Assembly: GCA_900554545.1 (NCBI GenBank)
Contig: USHW01000034.1
Span: 1 to 23,504, forward strand
DNA: 23,504 bases
Reading direction: 5' to 3'
Source: an uncultured Prevotella sp.
GTDB lineage: Bacteria; Bacteroidota; Bacteroidia; Bacteroidales; Bacteroidaceae
How positions within the stretch are numbered: the first letter of the stretch is position 1; every line of letters begins with the position of its first letter. The position numbers were made by a program, and so were the translations under genes. Below, piece after piece: positions 15,827-22,404 of the stretch. The notes below the pieces were generated by a model that saw nothing but the letters and a program-made list of their open reading frames with translations, was not told where the DNA came from and searched no databases.

Positions 15827-17968
15827 ATGAGAAAACTATTCATCACAGCGTCAATGGCCCTGATGTGCGCCATTGGCTACGCAGTCCCGGCCAAGCGCGG
15901 GATATGGAAGACGGTGACGACGGCCGACGGCTCAACCGTCAGGGTTGAGCTTCGCGGCGATGAGTTCTGTCACTACTGGCGTGCCGCCGACGGCCGCTGC
16001 TATGTAGAGAACGCAGGTACGGGACTGTTCGAGACTGCCAATGTAAGCGCCCTCTTGAAGGCCGGCGAGCCGCGCCGCGCCGCCGCCGAAGAGGCGAGGC
16101 AGCGCCGTGCGCCGATGTCGCGCGTGCAGCTTGGCGGCGACCACGCCCCCTACACGGGCGAGAAGAAGGGCCTGATTATCCTCGTGAGCTTTGCCGACCG
16201 GCCCTTCGAGGCCGCCCATACGCAGGCCCTCTATGACAGGATAGTCAACGAGGAGAACTTCTCCGAGCCTTCGATGGGCTTCGTCGGCTCCGTGCACGAC
16301 TACTTCCGCGACCAGAGCTACGGCCAGTTCAGCCTCAAGTTCGACGTGGTTGGCCCCGTGGCCATGCCCGAGAACCAGGCTTATTACGGCGGCAACGTCA
16401 ACGGCCAGGACAACATGCGCGTGATAGGACAGATGGTGAAGGACGCCTGCTCGGCCGTTGCCGACGAGGTTGACTTCAACGACTACGACTGGGACGGCGA
16501 CGGCGAGGTTGACCAGGTGTTCATCCTGTACGCAGGCCGCGGCGAAGCTTCCGGCGGAGGCGCCAACACGATATGGCCGCACGAGTACAACCTCACCTCG
16601 GCCACCGGCTCGGCCCTCACCATCAACGGCGTGAGGATTAACACATACGCCTGCGGATGCGAGCTTGGAGCCGGCGGCGGCATCGACGGCATCGGGACAA
16701 TCTGCCACGAGTTCTCCCACTGCCTCGGCCTTCCCGACATGTACGACACGCGCAACGACAACTCGTTGACCGCCGACTTCGGCCTTGGCGAATGGGGCCT
16801 GATGTCTGCCGGCAACTACAACGGCAACAGCTTCATCCCCGCCGGATACACGTCCTATGAGAAGATGTACGCCGGATGGCTCACTCCGACCGTGCTCGAA
16901 AGCGACCGCACGGTGAGCGGCATGAGGGGCATCAACGACAACCAGGATGCGTACATCGTGTACAACGACGGCCACACGGACGAATACTACCTGCTTGAGA
17001 ACCATGACGGCTCGGGATGGGACGCAGGACTTCCCGGCACCGGACTGCTCATTCTGCACGTCGACTTCGACGAGTACATCTGGGCTTACAACATTGTGAA
17101 CAGCCCGATAGCGCAGAGCGGAGGCAACCCGCACCCGCACTGCACCATCATTCCGGCTGACGGCACACGCGATGCAAACCAAGGCGACCTGTGGCCTTAC
17201 AGCTACCACACAAGCCTTACCAACACATCGTCGCCTGCGGCGGAGCTGTACAACCTCAACTCCAACGGCTCGTATTTGATGAACAAGCCGATAACCAACA
17301 TCACGAAGGCTTCTGACGGTACCATATCATTCTCGTTCGCCAACGAGAACATATCCACCGACGACTATCCTCTGCCCGAGACGTACATCTTCTACGAGTC
17401 GTTCGACCAGTGCAACGGCAGTGGAGGAAACGACGGAAACTTCAACGTAAACACGTCAGGCTCAGTAGTGTACGACAACCAGGGATGGACTTCCACGTCA
17501 AGCCAGCAGGCCGACAGGTGTGCAAGGTACGGCTCGTCAATGATGACGGGACAGGCCACAACGCCCGAGATAACCATCAACGGCACATACAACCTGTGGT
17601 TCAAGGCCGCTCCTTACGGCAGTGACGGCACCACTATGACTGTAGAGGTGGCACAGGGTGACGCTACGCTCGGCAAGACTTCGTTCACCATGAGCGTTGG
17701 CAAGTGGTCGGCCTTCAACACTACGGTTGAGGCCAACGGCGTGGTTAAGCTGCGTTTCATGACCGACAAGGGCCGTTTCTATCTTGACAAAGTCTGCATA
17801 ACGGCTGAGAACGTAGGCACCGGCATAGCCGACGTGAACGTTGACGCCGACGGCGAGCCTGCCGACAACCGTATATACAGCATCGACGGCCGCTACGTTG
17901 GCACCGACGAGACCCAGCTGCCCAAGGGCCTGTACATACGCGACGGCAAGAAGTTCGTCAAGAAGTAA
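15827..17968 (+). CDS. Secreted M6 family (immune inhibitor A-like) zinc metalloprotease with C-terminal sorting-like tail
   Basis: A 713-residue exported metalloprotease. Signal peptide 1-19 (ends GYA). An N-terminal region to about residue 105 is probably a propeptide (ELRGDEFCHYWRAADGRCYV). The M6 domain covers about 110-400, with the zinc site HEFSHCLGLPD at 294-304 (His294, Glu295, His298) and an aspartate-rich, possibly calcium-binding YDWDGDGEVD near 217-226. Residues about 515-665 look like a jelly-roll adhesin or binding domain. The tail at 678-713 (NRIYSIDGRYVGT, LPKGLYIRDGKKFVKK) resembles a type IX secretion sorting signal and differs from the C10 protease tail at one residue. Last gene of the rightward locus, downstream of a strong terminator. 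Likely supplies peptides to the adjacent SusCD. Family call is strong; export route and substrate are inferred. Confidence 0.94.
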   Translation: MRKLFITASMALMCAIGYAVPAKRGIWKTVTTADGSTVRVELRGDEFCHYWRAADGRCYVENAGTGLFETANVSALLKAGEPRRAAAEEARQRRAPMSRVQLGGDHAPYTGEKKGLIILVSFADRPFEAAHTQALYDRIVNEENFSEPSMGFVGSVHDYFRDQSYGQFSLKFDVVGPVAMPENQAYYGGNVNGQDNMRVIGQMVKDACSAVADEVDFNDYDWDGDGEVDQVFILYAGRGEASGGGANTIWPHEYNLTSATGSALTINGVRINTYACGCELGAGGGIDGIGTICHEFSHCLGLPDMYDTRNDNSLTADFGLGEWGLMSAGNYNGNSFIPAGYTSYEKMYAGWLTPTVLESDRTVSGMRGINDNQDAYIVYNDGHTDEYYLLENHDGSGWDAGLPGTGLLILHVDFDEYIWAYNIVNSPIAQSGGNPHPHCTIIPADGTRDANQGDLWPYSYHTSLTNTSSPAAELYNLNSNGSYLMNKPITNITKASDGTISFSFANENISTDDYPLPETYIFYESFDQCNGSGGNDGNFNVNTSGSVVYDNQGWTSTSSQQADRCARYGSSMMTGQATTPEITINGTYNLWFKAAPYGSDGTTMTVEVAQGDATLGKTSFTMSVGKWSAFNTTVEANGVVKLRFMTDKGRFYLDKVCITAENVGTGIADVNVDADGEPADNRIYSIDGRYVGTDETQLPKGLYIRDGKKFVKK
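17855..17968 (+). repeat. Protease tail repeat, right copy (inverted relative to 305-418)
   Basis: The final 114 bases of the M6 protease gene match the last 114 bases of the C10 protease gene with six substitutions. Similarity continues beyond the stop: GAAGCCCCGGCCGCAG, then GGAATGCTTTTGC, then ATTGGCAAC and an AAAGGCC hairpin, in the same order in both. The upstream protease bodies are unrelated. Confidence 0.9.
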
Positions 17969-18135
17969 TCCGAAGCCCCGGCCGCAGCATCCTGCCACCC
18001 GTCCCGGCCATATCAAAGGGAGGCTGCCGGGAATGCTTTTGCAGGGTGGGGAAATAAGGCTGGCAAGGCTTCTCCGCCTTGTCCGGACGGCATGATTTTC
18101 ACCATTGGCAACAGGCTGATTGCCAGATGTTTACC

Positions 18136-18172
18136 AAAAGGCCGTGTTTTGCAGTGCAAAACACGGCCTTTT
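18136..18172. terminator. AAAGGCC family hairpin, probable terminator after the M6 protease
   Basis: Perfect 17-bp arms at 18136-18152 and 18156-18172 around an AGT loop (AAAAGGCCGTGTTTTGC on the left). The flanking A and T runs make it usable in both directions. It lies 167 bases after the protease stop. A partial further unit (GCAAAAGGCCGCC) is seen near 18200-18212. Confidence 0.7.
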
Positions 18173-18269
18173 ATCGTGCAATCTACGTTCTTTCGCAGTG
18201 CAAAAGGCCGCCTCTTGCATTGGCTCACGGCGGCGTTTCGCCTGCGTTTTGTTTTTTTACATCCAAAAT

Positions 18270-18301
18270 TTTGCTTTTGCTTCCATTATTTATTAACTTT
18301 G
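18270..18301 (+). promoter_or_regulatory. sufB promoter, Bacteroidales housekeeping type
   Basis: TTTG at 18270-18273, a 20-base spacer, and TAACTTTG at 18294-18301 match the consensus -33 TTTG and -7 TAnnTTTG very well. Transcription would start near 18308, giving a leader of about 48 bases before the sufB ATG at 18356. No IscR- or Fur-like dyad stands out next to it. Confidence 0.75.
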
Positions 18302-18355
18302 CAGACTTGCTGAATAGTGTCCGTGCCGACAGCGCGGACGTGAGAATTGACTGTA

Positions 18356-19816
18356 ATGGAAAGTGTTAACAACAAGCAAAACGAGTTTGTGCGCCAGGTG
18401 GCCGAGCAGAAATACGAGTTCGGCTTCACTACCGACGTGCATACAGACATCATAGACAAGGGGCTTACCGAGGACACTGTGCGCCTTATTTCCGCCAAGA
18501 AGGGCGAGCCGGAGTGGATGCTCGACTTCCGCCTAAAGGCTTTCAGGCACTGGCTTACGATGGAACAGCCCACGTGGGGGCACGTTCATCTGCCCGAAAT
18601 CGACTATCAGGCCATTTCCTATTACGCCGACCCCATGGCGAAGAAGAAGGACGAGGGCAAGAAGGAGATTGACCCGGAGCTGATGAAGACGTTTGACAAG
18701 CTGGGCATTCCGCTCGAAGAGCGGCTGATACTCAGCGGCCAGACGGCTGTGGACGCGATAATGGACTCGGTGTCGGTGAAGACCACGTACAAGGAGAAAC
18801 TGGCCGAGAAAGGCATCATCTTCTGCTCAATAGGCGACGCGGTTAAGAACCATCCCGACCTCGTGCGCGAATACATAGGCTCGGTTGTGCCTTATCGCGA
18901 CAACTTCTTCGCCGCGTTGAACAGCGCAGTGTTCAGCGACGGTTCGTTCGTCTACATACCGAAGGGCGTGCGAAGCCCGATGGAGCTAAGTTCGTATTTC
19001 CGCATCAACGCAAGGAACACGGGGCAGTTCGAGCGCACGCTAATCATCGCCGAGGATGACAGCTACGTGTCTTACCTTGAAGGTTGCACCGCCCCGATGC
19101 GCGACGAGAACCAGCTTCACGCCGCCATCGTGGAGATAATAGTGAAGGACAACGCCGAAGTGAAGTACTCTACGGTGCAGAACTGGTATCCCGGCGACGA
19201 GCAGGGGCGCGGCGGCGTGCTAAATCTTGTGACCAAGCGAGGCGACCTGCGCGGCAAGAACTCAAAGCTGTCGTGGACTCAGGTGGAGACCGGTTCGGCC
19301 ATTACTTGGAAGTATCCCTCGTGCATACTGCGCGGCGACAACTCCGTGGCGGAGTTCTACTCTGTCGCCGTGACCAACAACATGCAGGAGGCCGACACGG
19401 GAACTAAGATGATTCACTTGGGCAAGAACACGCGCAGCACCATAATAAGCAAGGGCATAAGCGCCGGGCACAGCCAGAACTCTTACCGCGGACTGGTGCG
19501 CGTGGCGCCCGGAGCCGATGGCGCGCGCAACTACTCGTCGTGCGACTCGCTGCTGCTGGGCAGCGAATGCGGCGCGCATACCTTCCCCTACATGGACATC
19601 CACAACGACACTGCCATAGTGGAGCATGAGGCTACGACCAGCAAAATCAGCGAAGACCAGCTGTTCTACTGCAACCAGCGCGGCATCCCCACCGAGCAGG
19701 CCGTCGGCCTTATCGTCAACGGTTACGCCAAGGACGTGCTCAACAAGCTGCCGATGGAGTTCGCCGTGGAGGCCCAGAAGCTGCTGAGCGTGTCGCTGGA
19801 GGGGACGGTAGGATAG
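18356..19816 (+). CDS. sufB: Fe-S cluster assembly scaffold protein SufB
   Basis: A 486-residue SufB. It is the scaffold of the cytosolic SufBC2D complex, on which sulfur from SufS and iron are built into clusters. Diagnostic segments: YIPKGVRSPMELSSYFRIN, YLEGCTAPM, and the C-terminal core SCDSLLLGSECGAHTFPY, containing Cys396 and Cys405, followed by VEHEATTSKISEDQLFY (EHE at 423-425). The length is close to that of E. coli SufB (495). The ATG at 18356 (MESVNNKQNEF) is chosen over a TTG nine bases upstream. First gene of sufB-sufC-sufD-sufS, behind a consensus promoter. Confidence 0.97.
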   Translation: MESVNNKQNEFVRQVAEQKYEFGFTTDVHTDIIDKGLTEDTVRLISAKKGEPEWMLDFRLKAFRHWLTMEQPTWGHVHLPEIDYQAISYYADPMAKKKDEGKKEIDPELMKTFDKLGIPLEERLILSGQTAVDAIMDSVSVKTTYKEKLAEKGIIFCSIGDAVKNHPDLVREYIGSVVPYRDNFFAALNSAVFSDGSFVYIPKGVRSPMELSSYFRINARNTGQFERTLIIAEDDSYVSYLEGCTAPMRDENQLHAAIVEIIVKDNAEVKYSTVQNWYPGDEQGRGGVLNLVTKRGDLRGKNSKLSWTQVETGSAITWKYPSCILRGDNSVAEFYSVAVTNNMQEADTGTKMIHLGKNTRSTIISKGISAGHSQNSYRGLVRVAPGADGARNYSSCDSLLLGSECGAHTFPYMDIHNDTAIVEHEATTSKISEDQLFYCNQRGIPTEQAVGLIVNGYAKDVLNKLPMEFAVEAQKLLSVSLEGTVG

Positions 19817-19822
19817 CCGGTT

Positions 19823-19960
19823 AATTGAAAGTTGAAAGTTGAGATTTGAGAATTATGATTACCATATATTAATTGAGGAAAGGGAATGGACGCAATGAAG
19901 ATAATGTGATTGCCGAAACGTAAAGGTAATCATAATTTTCAATTCTCCATTTTCAATTCT
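19823..19960. repeat. Imperfect inverted repeat in the sufB-sufC gap
   Basis: The 162-base gap has an exact 13-bp complement, AATTATGATTACC (19851-19863) and GGTAATCATAATT (19925-19937). It is flanked outside by repetitive tracts: TTGAAAGTTGAAAGTTGAG on the left and TTTTCAATTCTCCA, twice, on the right. The tracts are roughly complementary too. The whole has the look of a miniature intergenic element. Such tracts are, to my recollection, frequent in Bacteroidales spacers. Confidence 0.65.
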
Positions 19961-19978
19961 CCATTTATCAAAGATGTT

Positions 19979-20734
19979 ATGTTGGAAATTAAAGACTTAC
20001 ACGCCAAGATAGGCGACAAGGAGATATTGAAGGGCATCAACCTTACAATACGCGACGGCGAGACGCACGCCATAATGGGGCCTAACGGCTCGGGAAAGAG
20101 CACGCTGAGCGCGGTGCTCGTTGGCAATCCGCTGTATGAAGTGACCGGGGGCGAGGTGACGTTCAACGGCAAGGACCTGCTCGCCATGAAGCCGGAAGAC
20201 AGGGCGCACGAGGGTCTTTTCCTTTCGTTCCAGTACCCGGTGGAAATCCCCGGAGTGTCGATGACCAACTTCATGCGCGCCGCCGTGAACGAGAAACGCA
20301 AGTATGAGGGCAAGGAACCGTTGAATGCGGCGGAGTTCCTGAAGCTGATGCGCGAGAAAAGGAAAATCGTGGAGCTTGACAGCAAGCTGTCGAACCGCTC
20401 GGTGAACGAGGGCTTCAGCGGCGGTGAGAAGAAGCGCAACGAGATTTTCCAGATGGCTATGCTTGAACCGAAGCTGAGCATTCTCGACGAGACCGACTCG
20501 GGTCTTGACGTCGATGCGCTGCGCATCGTGGCCGAAGGGGTGAACAAGCTGCGCACGCCGGAGTCGAGTTGCATAGTCATCACGCACTACGAACGCCTGC
20601 TTGACATCATCAAGCCCGACATCGTTCACGTGCTTTACCAAGGCCGCATCGTGAAGACCGCCGGTCCGGAGCTGTCGAAGGAAATAGAGAAACGCGGCTA
20701 CGACTGGATTAAGGAAGAAGTAGACGGGATTTAA
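19979..20734 (+). CDS. sufC: Fe-S cluster assembly ATPase SufC
   Basis: A 251-residue ABC-type ATPase of the SufBC2D complex; ATP binding is thought to drive the structural change in SufB-SufD needed for cluster assembly. Walker A GPNGSGKS at 34-41, Q-loop Gln85 (SFQYP), ABC signature FSGGEKKR at 146-153, Walker B LSILDETDSGLD at 167-178 with Glu171, and switch His203. There is no membrane segment. The start is the ATG at 19979 (MLEIKDLHAK); a TTG start at 19910 would add 23 residues encoded by the spacer repeat and is rejected. Confidence 0.97.
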   Translation: MLEIKDLHAKIGDKEILKGINLTIRDGETHAIMGPNGSGKSTLSAVLVGNPLYEVTGGEVTFNGKDLLAMKPEDRAHEGLFLSFQYPVEIPGVSMTNFMRAAVNEKRKYEGKEPLNAAEFLKLMREKRKIVELDSKLSNRSVNEGFSGGEKKRNEIFQMAMLEPKLSILDETDSGLDVDALRIVAEGVNKLRTPESSCIVITHYERLLDIIKPDIVHVLYQGRIVKTAGPELSKEIEKRGYDWIKEEVDGI

Positions 20735-20740
20735 GTAGTA

Positions 20741-20876
20741 AGGAGAGGAGGAGTAAAGGAGTAAGCAGACTTGCATTACAGGCTAAGTATATTGGTCTTA
20801 TCTGGCTCATTTGTCTTATTCGATGATTGCCATTTGTCTTTAACTCCTTTAACTTCATTAACTTCTTTAACTCCTA
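20741..20876. repeat. Imperfect inverted repeat in the sufC-sufD gap
   Basis: The left end has a purine-rich tract (AGGAGTAAAGGAGTAA type, 20741-20764). The right end carries its loose complement (TTAACTCCTTTAACTTC, and again TTCTTTAACTCCT, 20839-20875). The 154-base gap has no reading frame of note. Sequence differs from the elements in the other two suf gaps. Confidence 0.6.
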
Positions 20877-20888
20877 AATAAAAACAAA

Positions 20889-22235
20889 ATGCAAAGCGAA
20901 AAACAATATATCGACCTGTATTCGCAGTGCCGCGGAATGTTGATGGAGCACAGCGCGGCGCCGATGAATGCCGTGCGCGACGCCGCTTTCGACGACTTCC
21001 GCCGCATAGGCTTCCCCACGAAGAAGGTAGAACGGTATAAATATACTGACGTCCCGGCGCTGTTCGAGCCTGACTACGGGCTTAACCTCAACCGTCTGGA
21101 TATACCGGTTGACCCGTATGAGGCGTTCCGTTGCGACGTTCCGAACCTCAGCACGCAGCTTTACTTCGTCTTGAACGATGGCTTTTACGACAAGGTTCTG
21201 CCCAAAGGGCACCCTCTGCCCGACGGAGTTGTAGTGGGTTCTCTGGCAAAATACGCCACCGAACATCCCGACTTCGTGGCGAAATACTATGCAAAGCTTG
21301 CCAGGACGGCTGACGACGGCATCACCGCCCTTAACACGATGCTGGCTCAGGACGGCCTGCTTGTGTATGTTCCGAAGGGCGTTGTGGTGGAGAAAGCCGT
21401 GCAGGTAATCAACATATTGCGGTCGGACGTTGACCTGATGGTTAACCGCCGCGTGCTCATTGTTGTCGAAGCAGGCGCTCAGGTGAAGCTGCTCTTCTGC
21501 GACCATGCCGCCGACGACCGCCGTTTCCTTGCCACGCAGGTAATTGAAGCTTACGTAGGCGACAACGCCTCGCTTGACCTTTACTGCTTAGAGGAGACCC
21601 ATGTGAAGAACGTCCGTGTGAGCAACGTGTTCATCGAGCAGCAAAGGGACAGCCGTGTGAGCCACAATGTCATAACGCTGCACAACGGAGTGACGCGCAA
21701 CCGCACCGACCTTGTCATGGCAGGGGAGGGCGCCGAGTGCGACCTTTGCGGCTGCGTGATAGCCGACAAGCACCAGCATGTTGACAACAACACGCTCATC
21801 GACCACCGCGTGCCTCACTGCACGAGCCGCGAACTGTACAAATATGTGCTTGACGGGAACGCCGTCGGCGCGTTCGCAGGCAAGGTGCTGGTGCGTCATG
21901 GAGCGCAAAAGACCGTGTCGCAGGAAACCAACCAGAACCTCTGTGCCACCAAGGAGGCACGCATGTACACGCAGCCGATGCTCGAAATATACGCCGACGA
22001 CGTGAAGTGTGCACACGGAAGCACCGTCGGCCAGCTCAATGACGCAGCCCTGTTCTACATGCGTCAGCGCGGCATTCCGTTCAAAGAGGCCAAGCTCCTG
22101 CTTGAGTTCGCCTTCGCAAACGAGGTTATCGACAACATAAAACTTGCCCCCCTGCGCGACCGCCTGCACTATCTCGTTGAAAAACGGTTCCGTGGCGAGC
22201 TGAACAAATGCGAGGGATGCAAGCTGTGTAGGTAA
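20889..22235 (+). CDS. sufD: Fe-S cluster assembly protein SufD
   Basis: A 448-residue SufD, partner of SufB in SufBC2D. Recognisable features: FPTKKVERYKYTDVPALFEP near the N-terminus, VYVPKGVVVEKAVQ, the beta-helix core, and the C-terminal KCAHGSTVGQLNDAALFYMR followed by RGIPFKEAKLLLEFAFANEV. The protein ends in a cysteine-rich tail (CEGCKLC) that E. coli SufD lacks as far as I recall. It begins 154 bases after sufC and is in the same orientation, so operon membership is likely despite the spacer repeat. Confidence 0.95.
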   Translation: MQSEKQYIDLYSQCRGMLMEHSAAPMNAVRDAAFDDFRRIGFPTKKVERYKYTDVPALFEPDYGLNLNRLDIPVDPYEAFRCDVPNLSTQLYFVLNDGFYDKVLPKGHPLPDGVVVGSLAKYATEHPDFVAKYYAKLARTADDGITALNTMLAQDGLLVYVPKGVVVEKAVQVINILRSDVDLMVNRRVLIVVEAGAQVKLLFCDHAADDRRFLATQVIEAYVGDNASLDLYCLEETHVKNVRVSNVFIEQQRDSRVSHNVITLHNGVTRNRTDLVMAGEGAECDLCGCVIADKHQHVDNNTLIDHRVPHCTSRELYKYVLDGNAVGAFAGKVLVRHGAQKTVSQETNQNLCATKEARMYTQPMLEIYADDVKCAHGSTVGQLNDAALFYMRQRGIPFKEAKLLLEFAFANEVIDNIKLAPLRDRLHYLVEKRFRGELNKCEGCKLCR

Positions 22236-22237
22236 GG

Positions 22238-22387
22238 ACCCACCCCATCCCTCCCTAAGGGAGGGGGCTTGAAATGCCTTGTTTGATTAATAATAAGGTA
22301 TTATATGAAAGTATGATAAACGTGCATCCGCTCCTTCGCAGGCTTTCGGTTACTAAGCTCCCTCCCTTCGGGAGGGTTGGGGTGGGT
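22238..22387. repeat. Inverted repeat in the sufD-sufS gap
   Basis: Two 33-base arms, 22238-22270 and 22355-22387, are complementary at 30 of 33 positions around 84 bases. The outer parts read ACCCACCCCATCC and GGTTGGGGTGGGT. Each arm also holds its own small palindrome (CCCTCCCTAAGGGAGGG and CCCTCCCTTCGGGAGGG). This is the clearest of the three suf spacer elements. Similar CCACCCC-type spacers are common, to my recollection, in Bacteroidetes. Confidence 0.8.
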
Positions 22388-22404
22388 GTTTAATCAATAG
22401 TTAT

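Noticed and set aside
15932..17209. Long antisense frame of 425 codons across the M6 protease
   Set aside because: It is the shadow of GC-biased codons; the plus-strand frame has a signal peptide and the zinc site.
18347..18355. TTG start for sufB
   Set aside because: An ATG nine bases later gives the usual SufB N-terminus and fits the promoter spacing equally well.
19910..19978. TTG start for sufC adding 23 residues
   Set aside because: The added residues are encoded by the spacer repeat; the ATG at 19979 gives the standard SufC start.
22238..22387. CRISPR-like array in the sufD-sufS gap
   Set aside because: Only two arms exist and they are inverted, not direct, repeats with no regular spacers.
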